A stretch of DNA of 64,000 nucleotides from Pseudomonas citronellolis (GCF_900112375.1 NZ_FOLS01000035.1:22414-86413); one strand, 5' to 3'. Numbered from the stretch's first letter, positions 1 through 8,436 are shown. A program made the numbers and translations. The notes: generated by a model not told the origin, from the letters alone.

Positions 1-173
1 CCGCAGAGCAGGCGCAGCAGGCTGGTCTTGCCGCTGCCGTTGGGGCCGACCACCTGCAGCATCTCGCCGGCGCCCAGGCGCAGGTCCAGGCGCTCGAAGA
101 GCATGCGCCAGTCCCGCTCGCAGGCGAGCGCCACGGTTTCGAGAAGCGGGCTGGTCAAGGCATCGGCACCCAT
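1..173 (-). CDS. ccmA: Heme exporter ATP-binding protein CcmA (5' end only)
   Basis: N-terminal 57 or so residues of an ABC ATPase; the rest lies beyond the window edge. CcmA is the ATPase of the CcmABCD complex, which releases heme-loaded CcmE during cytochrome c maturation. The Walker A motif GPNGSGKTS is visible near the truncated end, after a short lead-in ([18 protein letters not shown]) typical of ABC ATPases. The start at 173 is the first in-frame ATG after the upstream gap; ATG at 163 is an alternative. Divergent from a FliK-like gene, as in other Pseudomonas where ccm genes follow the chemotaxis block. The family could be another ABC ATPase, but the neighbourhood favours ccmA. Confidence 0.8.
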   Translation of the reverse strand, partial: MGADALTSPLLETVALACERDWRMLFERLDLRLGAGEMLQVVGPNGSGKTSLLRLLC

Positions 174-193
174 CGGGAAAATCGAATTCAGGC

Positions 194-220
194 TAAAGTC
201 GGTGCAGCGCAGGCCGCTAT
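194..220 (+). promoter_or_regulatory. Candidate FliA (sigma-28) promoter for the FliK-like gene
   Basis: TAAAGTCG (194-201), an 11-bp spacer, then GCCGCTAT (213-220). The sigma-28 consensus is TAAAGTTT-N11-GCCGATAA, so each half matches at six of eight positions with exact spacing. It lies about 130 bp upstream of the FliK-like start, in a window that also encodes FliA. Assignment is by motif only. Confidence 0.6.
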
Positions 221-238
221 AGTGGCCACGGGCGGCGC

Positions 239-244
239 ATTATA
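239..244 (-). promoter_or_regulatory. Possible -10 box of ccmA
   Basis: A perfect TATAAT on the minus strand, 66 bp upstream of the ccmA start. No convincing -35 hexamer lies at 16-18 bp, so this is a weak call. Confidence 0.35.
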
Positions 245-349
245 CACGCCTGTTTCCGGCCCCGGCGCCGGCAATTTCGACAGCTTGTTAAGGCTTTTCA
301 GGCATTCGCCGCCCCCGCGACGATGCGCCGCAAGCCCTGAAGGACGCAG

Positions 350-1930
350 ATGCCGAGCGAGATTGGCGCTTCCCGCCCGCTCCCCATGGCCACGGCCAGC
401 CGCTCCGTGCAGAACGCCGCGCAGCTGTCGCTCACGCTCGCCCGCAGCCTGGGCGACCTGCTGCCGCCCGGGCAGAGCGCCCAGGCCGAGGTGCTGGGCG
501 TGAAGCAGGCGGCCTACAACTTCCAGTTGCTGCTGCGCCTGACCCTGGCCGGCGGCCAGCAGACGCTGGTCACCGCCGAGAGCCCGCAGGCCCTGCCCCA
601 GGGCAGCACCCTGAACATCTCCGCCCTGAGCGCTACCAGCCTGGCCGCCACCCTGCTCTCCAGCGCCCAGCAGGCGCTGGGCGACCTGCCGCCGCTGGAC
701 AGCCTCGACCTGGAACAACTGCCGGTGGGCAGCCTGCTGCAGGGCAAGGTGCTGTCCAGCACGCCCCAGGGCGGCACCCCGGCGCAGCCGGCCAGCTACC
801 GGGTACTGCTCAGCCTGCTCGGCGGCCCCCTGGCCGGCCGCCTGCTGGACATCGACTCGGCGCGCCCGCTGAAGGCCGGCAGCCTGCTCAGCGCTCAGGT
901 CCAGGACAGCCGCGCCCTGCTCTTCCTGCCCCTGGCCGGGCGCCTCGACCGCCTCGAACTGACCAGCCAGCTGGGCACCCAGCAGGCCCGCCAGGCCTCG
1001 ACCGAGGGCCTGCTCGACAACTTGCTGGCGCTGAAGGCCGGCAACCAGTTGCCCGAGACCCTGCGCGGCGCCGTCGAGCGCCTGCTCGCCGGCCTGCCCG
1101 ACGTGCGCCAGTTGAGCGACGCCAAGGGCCTGGCCCAGGCCCTGCAACAGAGCGGCGGCTTCCTCGAGGCGCGCCTGCTCCAGGGACTGGCGCCGCTGCC
1201 GGGCGACTTCAAGGCCAACCTGCTGCGCCTGCTCGGCCAACTGCTGCCCGCCGAACAGGGCAACGCCACGCCAGGCCTGCTGGCGAACCTCGCCAACAAC
1301 GCCGCCGCCAACCTGGCCAGCAGCCTGCCGGCGTTCGTGCGCAACGCCCTGGGCGCGCTCAACCAGAACGGCAGCCCGCGCCTGCAGCAGGCGGATTTCC
1401 CGCTGCCCTCGCGCATGCTGCAGAAGCTGGAAGACGAAGACGACCTGGAGTCGCTGCTGAAACTGGCCGCGGCCGCCGTGGCGCGGCTGCAGACGCACCA
1501 GCTGAGCAGCCTGGTGCAGAGCGAGCCGCTGCGTGGCGGCGGCCAACTGCACACCTGGCAGATGGAGGTGCCCATGCGCACCGAGGATTCGCTGGTACCG
1601 CTGCAGGTGCGCATCCAGCACGAGGACCGGCGCGAATCCAACGACCCGGAACAGCCGCGGGAAAGCCTGTGGCGCATCGACCTGGCCTTCGACCTCGACC
1701 CGCTGGGGCCGCTGCAGGTCCAGGCCACCCTGGCGCCGCTGGGCCTGAGCAGCCAGTTCTGGGCTGAACGCGAAAGCACCGCGAACCTGATGGAAAGCGA
1801 ACTCGGCTACCTGCGCCAGCGCCTGCAGGACGCCGGCTTCACCGTGCGCGAGCTGTGCTGCAACAAAGGCCGCGCGCCACAAGGCGCACGCACCGCACTG
1901 GAACAACGCTGGGTGGACGAAAAGGCATGA
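350..1930 (+). CDS. FliK-like flagellar hook-length control domain protein
   Basis: 526 residues. The long middle is rich in Leu, Ala and Gln. The C-terminal part (about residues 395-515, from LHTWQMEVPM through GLSSQFWAER) resembles the Flg_hook domain of FliK, the export-gate switch ruler protein. The start is set by AAGGA at 340-344, six bases before ATG. It overlaps the next gene by 4 bp (ATGA), and that gene encodes a free FlhB-like C-terminal domain, so the pair mimics FliK with its FlhB target. The main fliK of Pseudomonas lies elsewhere with fliL-fliM, so this is likely a second, accessory copy. It could also be called a DUF protein of the FliK C-terminal family. Confidence 0.75.
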   Translation: MPSEIGASRPLPMATASRSVQNAAQLSLTLARSLGDLLPPGQSAQAEVLGVKQAAYNFQLLLRLTLAGGQQTLVTAESPQALPQGSTLNISALSATSLAATLLSSAQQALGDLPPLDSLDLEQLPVGSLLQGKVLSSTPQGGTPAQPASYRVLLSLLGGPLAGRLLDIDSARPLKAGSLLSAQVQDSRALLFLPLAGRLDRLELTSQLGTQQARQASTEGLLDNLLALKAGNQLPETLRGAVERLLAGLPDVRQLSDAKGLAQALQQSGGFLEARLLQGLAPLPGDFKANLLRLLGQLLPAEQGNATPGLLANLANNAAANLASSLPAFVRNALGALNQNGSPRLQQADFPLPSRMLQKLEDEDDLESLLKLAAAAVARLQTHQLSSLVQSEPLRGGGQLHTWQMEVPMRTEDSLVPLQVRIQHEDRRESNDPEQPRESLWRIDLAFDLDPLGPLQVQATLAPLGLSSQFWAERESTANLMESELGYLRQRLQDAGFTVRELCCNKGRAPQGARTALEQRWVDEKA

Positions 1931-2241
1931 ACAGACAGACCGCGCCGCGCCAGGCCATCGCCCTCAACTACGACGGGCAGAACACCCCGACGCTGAGCGC
2001 CAAGGGCGACGCCGAACTGGCCGAAGCCATCCTGGCCATCGCCCGCGAACACGAAGTGCCGATCTACGAGAACGGCGAACTGGTGCGCCTGCTGGCCCGC
2101 CTGGAACTGGGCGACGCCATCCCCGAGCCGTTGTACCGCACCCTGGCGGAGATCATCGCCTTCGCCTGGTACCTCAAGGGCAAGAGCCCGCCGCCGCGAG
2201 CGCCGCAGGACGCCGCGAAGGCCTTGATGTTGCGGCCCTAG
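1927..2241 (+). CDS. FlhB-like cytoplasmic-domain protein (EscU/YscU/HrcU-type export family)
   Basis: 104 residues with no membrane segments, resembling only the small cytoplasmic domain of FlhB. The stretch AIALNYDGQNTPTLSAKG corresponds to the region after the autocleavage site, followed by A-x(n)-VPIYENGELVRLLARLELG, the conserved FlhB ending. The NPTH cleavage motif itself is not visible. Start and stop codons overlap the FliK-like gene, so the two are translationally coupled. Stand-alone FlhB-type domains of this kind are known in Pseudomonas and other gammaproteobacteria; their exact role in export is not settled. I infer a role in flagellar export switching. Confidence 0.75.
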   Translation: MNRQTAPRQAIALNYDGQNTPTLSAKGDAELAEAILAIAREHEVPIYENGELVRLLARLELGDAIPEPLYRTLAEIIAFAWYLKGKSPPPRAPQDAAKALMLRP

Positions 2242-2249
2242 AGAAACAA

Positions 2250-2278
2250 CGAAGGCACTTCGGGGTGAAGTGCCTTCG
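2250..2278. terminator. Hairpin terminator between convergent genes
   Basis: Perfect 12-bp stem CGAAGGCACTTC (2250-2261) with GAAGTGCCTTCG (2267-2278) and loop GGGGT. It sits 9 bp after the FlhB-like stop and 33 bp from the stop of the convergent minus-strand gene, so it can serve both. There is no long T-run. Confidence 0.65.
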
Positions 2279-2310
2279 CTATCGATGGCATGGCTTTGCG
2301 AACGCCAGCC

Positions 2311-2808
2311 CTATCCGCGCGCCGGCCACTCCGGCATGCCGTGGACCGGCTTCAGCGACGGGGCTTCGCTGGGAACCAGCGGATGGGCACCCGGGAAGCT
2401 TCCCTGGTCGGCTTCGGAATAGTCGACGAGGCTGGCGACCACCGCGCGCAGTTGGCCGAGGCTGAACGGCCGCTCCAGCACCTGCAGCAGCGGCACGTGC
2501 TGGTTCCAGGCCCAGTCCAGCAGTTCGCGGCGCTGCGTGTCGCTGAAGCTGCCGACCAGCAGGAACTGCTGGATCTGCGGGTTGCGGCTCAGGTGCAGCA
2601 GGGTTGCGAGGTCGTCCTCGCAGAGGCTGAACTTGTCGTAGATGAACAGGTTGTAGTGCTGCCCGCCGGACAGCGCCTGGTCCACCTCGGCCAGGCTCAC
2701 GCACAGGCTCAGGTGGAAGACTTCCAGGCGGTTCAGCAGGATGCCGTACTGCTGCAGGCAGCCGGGATGCGGGCAGAACACCAGGGTGCGGCGCGACAGC
2801 GGCAACAT
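2311..2808 (-). CDS. Uncharacterised protein with degenerate receiver-like fold
   Basis: 165 residues, last gene of the minus-strand chemotaxis block. The start at 2808 is chosen over an in-frame upstream start because GAGGAA lies six bases before this ATG. The pattern resembles a response-regulator receiver domain: hydrophobic strand with Asp (YNLFIYDKF), a later strand (QQFLLVGSF), and ERPFSLGQL where receivers carry K-P-F. The usual Thr/Ser and Lys positions look substituted, so if it is a receiver it is probably not a normal phosphoacceptor. The C-terminal 30 residues are Pro-rich and probably disordered. A link to chemotaxis is inferred only from position. Confidence 0.5.
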   Translation of the reverse strand: MLPLSRRTLVFCPHPGCLQQYGILLNRLEVFHLSLCVSLAEVDQALSGGQHYNLFIYDKFSLCEDDLATLLHLSRNPQIQQFLLVGSFSDTQRRELLDWAWNQHVPLLQVLERPFSLGQLRAVVASLVDYSEADQGSFPGAHPLVPSEAPSLKPVHGMPEWPARG

Positions 2809-2918
2809 GGCGGTTTCCTCGAAGATGGCGACAGCAGCCACTGTAAAGACAGCTTCCGAGGAAAGAGATCGGACAAATCCGAAAAGCACCTAAGGGTATA
2901 CCGAGCGGCCGCCCGGCA

Positions 2919-3329
2919 TCATTCCTCGGGCCTGTGGCCGCTGTGCAGGCGGGTGATCAGCTCCGCCTCGGCCTGGGACAGCCCGCAGGCCTGGGCCAGG
3001 TCGGAGGCCGAGGCGCCCATCCCGGCCAGGCGCGCGGCCTGGCTGAAGGACAGGCTGGTGGGGTCGCGCTGCTCCAGGCGCGCCAGGCGCTCGGGCAGGT
3101 TGGCCAGCTGCTTGCGCAGCTCGCCCAGTTCCTCGCCCATGCGCACGTTGACGCGCTGGTAGGCCTCGCTGCGCTTGGCCAGCTCCTTCAGGCGCTGTTC
3201 CAGGGCGGCCTGGCGCGTGGCCTGCTCGGCCAGTTGCGCGGCCTGGCGGCGCTGCCCCTGCAGCAGCCAGGCGCAGAAGCCGCCCAGCCCAAGGCAGGCG
3301 ACGGCGAGCAGGATGACGAGCTCGAGCAC
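2919..3329 (-). CDS. DUF2802 family protein, membrane-anchored coiled coil
   Basis: 136 residues: an N-terminal membrane helix (about residues 2-22), a heptad-rich stretch around residues 28-90 (QLAEQATRQAALEQRLKEL), then a small helical C-terminal part (FSQAARLAGMGASASDLAQA) like a helix-turn-helix. It follows cheW with a 1-bp gap and is therefore co-transcribed. Proteins of this family sit at this place in Pseudomonas chemotaxis operons, but their function is unknown. Confidence 0.75.
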   Translation of the reverse strand: MLELVILLAVACLGLGGFCAWLLQGQRRQAAQLAEQATRQAALEQRLKELAKRSEAYQRVNVRMGEELGELRKQLANLPERLARLEQRDPTSLSFSQAARLAGMGASASDLAQACGLSQAEAELITRLHSGHRPEE

Positions 3330-3330
3330 C

Positions 3331-3810
3331 TCAGATGCTCTCCAGCTCCGACCACTCTTCCTCGGTCATCATCTTGTCCAGCTCGACCAGGATCAGCAGC
3401 TCGCCGTTCTTGTTGCACACGCCCTGGATGAACTTGGCCGACTCGTCGTTGCCGACGTTGGGCGCGGTCTCGATCTCCGACTGGCGCAGGTAGACCACCT
3501 CGGCGACGCTGTCGACCAGGATGCCCACCACCTGCTTGTCCGCCTCGATGATGACGATGCGGGTGTTGTCCGAGACCGGCGCCGGAGCCAGGCCGAAGCG
3601 CTGACGGGTGTCGATGACGGTGACCACGTTGCCGCGCAGGTTGATGATCCCCAGCACGTAGCTGGGCGCGCCCGGCACCGGGGCGATCTCGGTGTAGCGC
3701 AGCACTTCCTGGACCTGCATCACGTTGATGCCGTAGGTCTCGTTGTCCAGACGGAAGGTGACCCACTGCAGGATCGGATCCTCGGCACCTTGCGCAGACG
3801 TCTTGTTCAT
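3331..3810 (-). CDS. cheW: Chemotaxis coupling protein CheW
   Basis: 159 residues, almost entirely one CheW domain, which links chemoreceptors to the kinase CheA in polar arrays. The core includes WVTFRLDNETYGINVMQVQE, LGIINLRGNVVTVIDTRQRF and VGILVDSVAEVV. The start at 3810 (MNKTSAQ) is preferred over one 33 bp upstream because the latter gives an 11-residue basic extension foreign to the family. It lies 74 bp downstream of the parP-like gene and directly before the DUF2802 gene, inside the fla/che operon. Confidence 0.92.
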   Translation of the reverse strand: MNKTSAQGAEDPILQWVTFRLDNETYGINVMQVQEVLRYTEIAPVPGAPSYVLGIINLRGNVVTVIDTRQRFGLAPAPVSDNTRIVIIEADKQVVGILVDSVAEVVYLRQSEIETAPNVGNDESAKFIQGVCNKNGELLILVELDKMMTEEEWSELESI

Positions 3811-3884
3811 ATCCCTAGCCTCTCGTGTTCGGCCACGCTTCAAGGGTAGCGCGGCGGTTGTCGTTCAATTGCGTTGCCGGCCCG

Positions 3885-4760
3885 TCAGTGACGGGCCTGG
3901 CTGCGGAGCGCGCCGCTGTCGATCAGCCCGGCCAGGGCCGAGACGTCGAGCAGCGCGCACATCTGTTCGATCACCGTACCGGCCAGCCACGGGCGTTGCT
4001 GGCGCTGGCTGCGCCATTTCACCTCGGACGGGTCCAGGCGCACCGAGCGGCTGACCTGGTGCACCGCCAGGCCCCATTCGTAGCCCTGCACGGAAATCAC
4101 GTACTGCAGGCCCTCGCGGTAGTCGTCGCGGTAGCGCTCGGGCATCACCCAGCGCGCGGTGTCCAGCACCTTCAGGTTGCCCGACTGGCTGGGCAGGATG
4201 CCGAGGAACCAGTCCGGCTGGCCGAACAGCGGCGTCAGTTCCTTGCCGGCCAGCGGGTAGATGGAGCCCAGGCACACCAGCGGCACCGCCAGGGTCAGCC
4301 CGGCGACGTCGAACAGCAGGCACTCGAAGGGCTCGGCGGCCCACTCCGGGCGGCCGTCGTCGAGCAGCGCCAGCGGCGCCGGGGGCATCTGCGCGCTGCC
4401 CGGGCGGTGCAGGTCGATCACCTCGTCGGCAGCCTCCACCGGCTGAGCGGCTTCGACCACCGGCGCGACGGGCAACGGCGCCTCGGCCACCGGCAGCGGG
4501 ACAGCGGCGCGGGTGACGCGGTGGGCATCGCGCACCTGTTCCTCGAGCACCGCGGCCTCGAACTCGTCGAGGCTGACGCTGCTGACGGGCTCGGCGACCG
4601 GCGCCGGCGCGGGAGCCGGCACGGCGGCCAGGACCGGGGCGGCCGGCGCGGGGGCCGGCGCCTCGACCTCGAAATCGTCGAATGTGGCCTCCTGCAGCAG
4701 CGCGTCCAGGTAGGACTGCAGCGCGAGCTGGGGGCGTGTGGCGGTAGCGGAACGGCTCAT
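3885..4760 (-). CDS. parP: CheW-domain protein ParP, partner of ParC
   Basis: 291 residues. The first 130 or so are low-complexity Ala/Pro/Glu-rich (EAPAPAPAAPVLAAVPAPAP) and the rest is a CheW-like domain (LLFDVAGLTLAVPLVCLGSI, LGILPSQSGNLKVLDTARWV). In Vibrio, ParP is a CheW-like protein that binds the ParA-like ATPase ParC and holds chemotaxis arrays at the pole. The adjacent ParA-type gene here supports the same role. The stop is followed by 74 bp before cheW. The N-terminal disordered segment probably bridges ParC and the CheA/receptor array; that part is inference. Confidence 0.8.
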   Translation of the reverse strand: MSRSATATRPQLALQSYLDALLQEATFDDFEVEAPAPAPAAPVLAAVPAPAPAPVAEPVSSVSLDEFEAAVLEEQVRDAHRVTRAAVPLPVAEAPLPVAPVVEAAQPVEAADEVIDLHRPGSAQMPPAPLALLDDGRPEWAAEPFECLLFDVAGLTLAVPLVCLGSIYPLAGKELTPLFGQPDWFLGILPSQSGNLKVLDTARWVMPERYRDDYREGLQYVISVQGYEWGLAVHQVSRSVRLDPSEVKWRSQRQQRPWLAGTVIEQMCALLDVSALAGLIDSGALRSQARH

Positions 4761-4843
4761 GCAGAAAATCCGCGCAAAGGGTTCACCCAGTCTATCGGCT
4801 GGACCGGGCCCGGACTTGAAGGCAGCCGTCGGAAAAACATCGC

Positions 4844-5632
4844 TCAGGCCACCTGGCTCGCCGGCACCTGGCCGAGCAGGTGCTTGAGCAGCGCGCGGTA
4901 GGCGATCACCCCGCGGCTGTTGGCATCGTGGCGCGACGGCACCACGCCGTGGCGGCTGGCGTCGCGCAGGCGGGTGTCGATCGGGATGAACGCCGGCCAG
5001 AGGGTCTCCGGGTAGGTGTCGCGCAGCATGCGCAGGGCGCCGATGGAGGCCTGGGTGCGGCGGTCGAACAGCGTCGGCACTATGGTGAAGGGCAGCGCCT
5101 GGCGCCGCGAGCGGTTGACCATGTTGAGGGTGTTGACCATGCGTTCCAGGCCCTTCAGGGCGAGGAATTCGGTCTGCACCGGGATCACCAGGTGCTGGCT
5201 GGCAGCCATGGCGTTGACCATCAGCACGCCCAGCAGCGGCGGGCTGTCGATGATGGCGTGGTCGAAGTCCTGCCACAGCTGCGCCAGGGCCTTGGAGATC
5301 ACCAGGCCCAGGCCGTTCTGCCCGGGAGACTGGCGCTCCAGGGTGGCCAGGGCGGTGCTCGACGGCAGCAGGGCGATCTTCTCGTGGCTGGTGGGCAGCA
5401 GCAGTTGCCGCGGCAGGCCCTCGGGCACCGCGCCCTGGTGCTGGAACAGGTCGAAGACGCTGTGCTCCAGGGTGTCCGGATCGTGCCCGAAGTAGCTGGT
5501 CATGGAGCCGTGGGGGTCGAGGTCGACCACCACCACGCGCTTGCCGGCGTCGGCCAGCAGGCCGGCCAGGGCGATGGACGAGGTGGTCTTGCCGACGCCG
5601 CCCTTCTGGTTGGCTACCGCCCAGACTTTCAT
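4844..5632 (-). CDS. parC: ParA-family ATPase ParC for polar placement of chemotaxis arrays
   Basis: 262 residues. The deviant Walker A QKGGVGKTT lies near residue 9, followed by VVVVDLDPHGSMTSYFG (Walker A' / switch region) and HAIIDSPPLLGVLMVN (Walker B). The start at 5632 has GGGGAGAG four bases upstream; longer in-frame starts add a basic extension absent from the family. Position next to parP, motD and motC is the standard arrangement of ParC-type proteins in polar flagellates. Not to be confused with topoisomerase IV parC or plasmid ParA. Confidence 0.85.
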   Translation of the reverse strand: MKVWAVANQKGGVGKTTSSIALAGLLADAGKRVVVVDLDPHGSMTSYFGHDPDTLEHSVFDLFQHQGAVPEGLPRQLLLPTSHEKIALLPSSTALATLERQSPGQNGLGLVISKALAQLWQDFDHAIIDSPPLLGVLMVNAMAASQHLVIPVQTEFLALKGLERMVNTLNMVNRSRRQALPFTIVPTLFDRRTQASIGALRMLRDTYPETLWPAFIPIDTRLRDASRHGVVPSRHDANSRGVIAYRALLKHLLGQVPASQVA

Positions 5633-5678
5633 GCTGCTCTCCCCGGTCCGTATGCTCGGTTCATGTACTTCATCTTTC

Positions 5679-6563
5679 TCAGCTTCCAGGGGCCGGCGCC
5701 GGCGGCGGGGAATTGACGCCTCCGGCCGCGGGCGCACCACTGGCAGCCACCGGTGCAGGTTGCGTGCCAGCCTGCCGCAGGGCGCCATCGGGCTGCGCCT
5801 TGGCGCTGCCCACGCCGCTCACGCTGCGGCGCACTTCCAGGTTGCGGGAGATCACCAGCACCACCCGGCGGTTGCGCGCGCGGCCCTCGGCGCTGGCGTT
5901 GTCCGCCACCGGCTGGAACTCGCCGTAGCCCACCGCGGCCAGGCGCGAGGGGGCGACGCCGTCCTGGGCCAGCAGGCGGACTATGCTCGCTGCCCGCGCC
6001 GTGGACAACTCCCAGTTGGTGGGGTACTGGGCGTTGTGGATGGGCACGTTGTCGGTGAAGCCCTCGACGTGGATGGGGTTCTGGTAGGGCGCCAGAATCC
6101 TGGCGACCTTCTCGACGATGCCGAAGGCGGCGTCCGCCGGCATGGCGTCGCCGCTGGGGAACAGCAGGCTGGAGTTGAGGGTGATCTCGATCCACAGCTC
6201 GTTGCCGCGCACGCTCAACTGGTCGCTGCCGATCAGGTCGCCGAACTGCTCACGCACGGCATCGGCGATCTGCGTCAGCGGGTCGCCGTCGACGTTGTCG
6301 TCGCCGCCCTGCTGCATGGCGTCGTTGGGCTGCTGGGTGGTGCGCGGGCGGTCGTCGCCCACCGGGATCGGCTTGATCGAACGGTCCGGCTGGTTGAACA
6401 CGCCGGTCAGCGTCTCGGAGAGGATCTTGTACTTGCCCTCGTTGATCGAGGAGATGGAGTACATGACCACGAAGAAGGCGAACAGCAGGGTGATGAAGTC
6501 CGCGTAGGACACCAGCCAGCGCTCGTGATTCTCGTGCTCCTCGCGGGGCGGTCGACGGGCCAT
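5679..6563 (-). CDS. motD: Flagellar stator peptidoglycan-binding subunit MotD
   Basis: 294 residues. One membrane helix (about residues 18-38) contains YADFITLLFAFFVVMY with the proton-accepting Asp conserved in MotB/PomB plugs. An OmpA-like peptidoglycan-binding domain follows (LAPYQNPIHVEGFTDNVPIH, LAAVGYGEFQPVADNASAEG, RNRRVVLVIS). The tail is Ala/Gly/Pro-rich. MotD pairs with MotC, encoded just upstream with a 13-bp gap, as the second stator set of Pseudomonas, used in high-viscosity swimming and swarming. Confidence 0.93.
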   Translation of the reverse strand: MARRPPREEHENHERWLVSYADFITLLFAFFVVMYSISSINEGKYKILSETLTGVFNQPDRSIKPIPVGDDRPRTTQQPNDAMQQGGDDNVDGDPLTQIADAVREQFGDLIGSDQLSVRGNELWIEITLNSSLLFPSGDAMPADAAFGIVEKVARILAPYQNPIHVEGFTDNVPIHNAQYPTNWELSTARAASIVRLLAQDGVAPSRLAAVGYGEFQPVADNASAEGRARNRRVVLVISRNLEVRRSVSGVGSAKAQPDGALRQAGTQPAPVAASGAPAAGGVNSPPPAPAPGS

Positions 6564-6576
6564 GGCGCAGCGCCCC

Positions 6577-7317
6577 TCAGCCGACGAAGCCTTGCAGCTT
6601 CAGTTCGATGGAGCGCGGGTTCTCGCCCTCGGCGATGGACAGCAGGCCTTCCATCAGCATCTCGCGGTAGCTGGACTGGCGCATCACCAGGCTCTTGAGC
6701 TTGTTGCCCACCGGCAGCAGCAGCAGGTTGGCCATGCCCACGCCGTAGATGGTGGCGACGAAGGCCACGGCGATGCCGTTGCCCAGCTGGCTGGGGTCGG
6801 CCAGGTTGCCCATCACGTGGATCAGGCCCATGACCGCGCCGATGATGCCGATGGTCGGCGCATAGCCGCCCATGGCTTCGAACACCTTGGCGGCCTGCAG
6901 GTCGCGGCCTTCCTGGTTGAACAGGTCGACTTCGAGGATGCTGCGGATGGCCTCCGGCTCCACGCCGTCCACCAGCAGCTGCAGGCCCTTGCGGGCGTAG
7001 GGGTCGGGCTCGGCGTCAGCGATGGTCTCCAGGCCCAGCAGGCCTTCCTTGCGCGCGGTCATGCTCCAGCCCACCACGCGGTTGATGCCGCCGGGCAGGT
7101 CGACCTTCGGCGGCAGCACTATCCAGCGCAGCAGGCTCAGGGCGCGCTTGAGCACCAGCACCGGGGTCTGCACCAGGGCCGCGGCCAGGGTGCCACCGAC
7201 CACGATGAGCGCCGCCGGACCGTTGGCCAGGGCGCTGATGTGCCCACCCTCGAGGAAGTTGCCGCCGATGATGGCGACCAGCGCGAGGATCAGGCCAACG
7301 AGGCTCAGCACATCCAT
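6577..7317 (-). CDS. motC: Flagellar stator proton-channel subunit MotC
   Basis: 246 residues with four membrane segments (residues 2-22 and 32-52 and two around 150-200), of the MotA/ExbB family. Typical motifs are [20 protein letters not shown] and GGYAPTIGIIGAVMGLIHVM. The start overlaps the cheB stop by 1 bp, showing translational coupling; an in-frame upstream start would run deep into cheB and is rejected. It forms the ion channel of the stator with MotD. Confidence 0.93.
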   Translation of the reverse strand: MDVLSLVGLILALVAIIGGNFLEGGHISALANGPAALIVVGGTLAAALVQTPVLVLKRALSLLRWIVLPPKVDLPGGINRVVGWSMTARKEGLLGLETIADAEPDPYARKGLQLLVDGVEPEAIRSILEVDLFNQEGRDLQAAKVFEAMGGYAPTIGIIGAVMGLIHVMGNLADPSQLGNGIAVAFVATIYGVGMANLLLLPVGNKLKSLVMRQSSYREMLMEGLLSIAEGENPRSIELKLQGFVG

Positions 7318-8411
7318 CAGCCACAGGCCTCGGAGAGGTGCCGGCCGATGTCGTCGAGGCTGTACACGGCGTCGGCCAGGCCGGCCTTGGCGATGGCCAT
7401 GGGCATGCCGTAGATCACGCAGCTGGCCTCGTCCTGGGCCCACACCTGGCTGCCGCTCTGCTTGAGCATCCGCGCGCCCTCGCGGCCGTCGGCGCCCATG
7501 CCGGTGAGGACCACCGCCAGGACCTTGTCGCCGTAGGCCTTGGACGCCGAGCCGAAGGTGACGTCGACGCAGGGCTTGTAGTTCAGTCGCTCGTCGCCGG
7601 GGAGGATGCGCACCACCCCGCGCGAGTCGATCATCATCTGCTTGCCGCCGGGCGCCAGCAGGGCCAGGCCGGGGCGCAGGTGGTCGCCGTCCTCGGCTTC
7701 CTTGACGCTGATCTTGCAGAGCTTGTCCAGGCGCTCGGCGAAGGCCTTGGTGAAGGCCGCCGGCATGTGCTGGATGAGCACCAGAGGCGCGGGGAAGTTG
7801 GCCGGCAGCTGGGTCAGCACCCGCTGCAAGGCTACCGGCCCACCGGTGGAAGTACCGATGGCGACCAGCCGGTAGGGCTTACGCTTTGGCGCGGCGGAAG
7901 CCGCCGGGGCCGAGGCAGGCGCCGGCTGCGCGGAGGCTCGCGGCGCGCTGCTGGCCGGCGCCGGGGCGCTGGCGCTGCTGCTCGGCGTGCTGAGGAAGGA
8001 CGCGTAGCGGCGGTTGGCGCGGGCGATGCTGTGGACCTTCTCGCAGAGCAGCTGGCGCACCTTCTCGGGGGTGCGCGAGATGTCCTCGAAGTTCTTCGGC
8101 AGGTAGTCCACCGCGCCGGCATCCAGGGCGTCGAGGGTGACGCGGGCGCCTTCGTGGGTCAGCGAGGAGAACATCAGGACCGGCGTCGGGCAGCGCTGCA
8201 TGATGTTGCGCACCGCGGTGATGCCGTCCATCAGCGGCATCTCGTAGTCCATGGTGATGACGTCGGGCTTGAGCGCCAGCGCCTGCTCGATCGCCTCGCG
8301 GCCGTTGGTGGCCGTGCCGACCACCTGGATCTGCGGGTCGGCGGAAAGAATCTCCGAGACGCGGCGGCGGAAGAATCCCGAATCGTCCACTACCAGGACT
8401 TTGACAGCCAT
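7317..8411 (-). CDS. cheB: Chemotaxis protein-glutamate methylesterase/deamidase CheB
   Basis: 364 residues. The N-terminal receiver has [12 protein letters not shown] and the phosphoacceptor region [12 protein letters not shown]. An Ala/Pro/Ser linker (about residues 140-185) separates it from the catalytic domain with [10 protein letters not shown] (nucleophile Ser), [10 protein letters not shown] (His) and [12 protein letters not shown] (Asp). It removes methyl groups from receptors when phosphorylated by CheA, giving adaptation. The ATG at 8411 has GGAG upstream; a GTG two codons earlier is less likely. It follows cheA after a 52-bp gap holding a strong hairpin. Confidence 0.95.
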   Translation of the reverse strand: MAVKVLVVDDSGFFRRRVSEILSADPQIQVVGTATNGREAIEQALALKPDVITMDYEMPLMDGITAVRNIMQRCPTPVLMFSSLTHEGARVTLDALDAGAVDYLPKNFEDISRTPEKVRQLLCEKVHSIARANRRYASFLSTPSSSASAPAPASSAPRASAQPAPASAPAASAAPKRKPYRLVAIGTSTGGPVALQRVLTQLPANFPAPLVLIQHMPAAFTKAFAERLDKLCKISVKEAEDGDHLRPGLALLAPGGKQMMIDSRGVVRILPGDERLNYKPCVDVTFGSASKAYGDKVLAVVLTGMGADGREGARMLKQSGSQVWAQDEASCVIYGMPMAIAKAGLADAVYSLDDIGRHLSEACG

Positions 8412-8436
8412 AAACACTCCTGATTAAAGCCTTGCG

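Noticed and set aside
188..1906. Minus-strand open frame of 572 codons
   Set aside because: Mirror of the FliK-like gene; Gln/Ala/Leu/Arg-rich shadow without recognisable domains.
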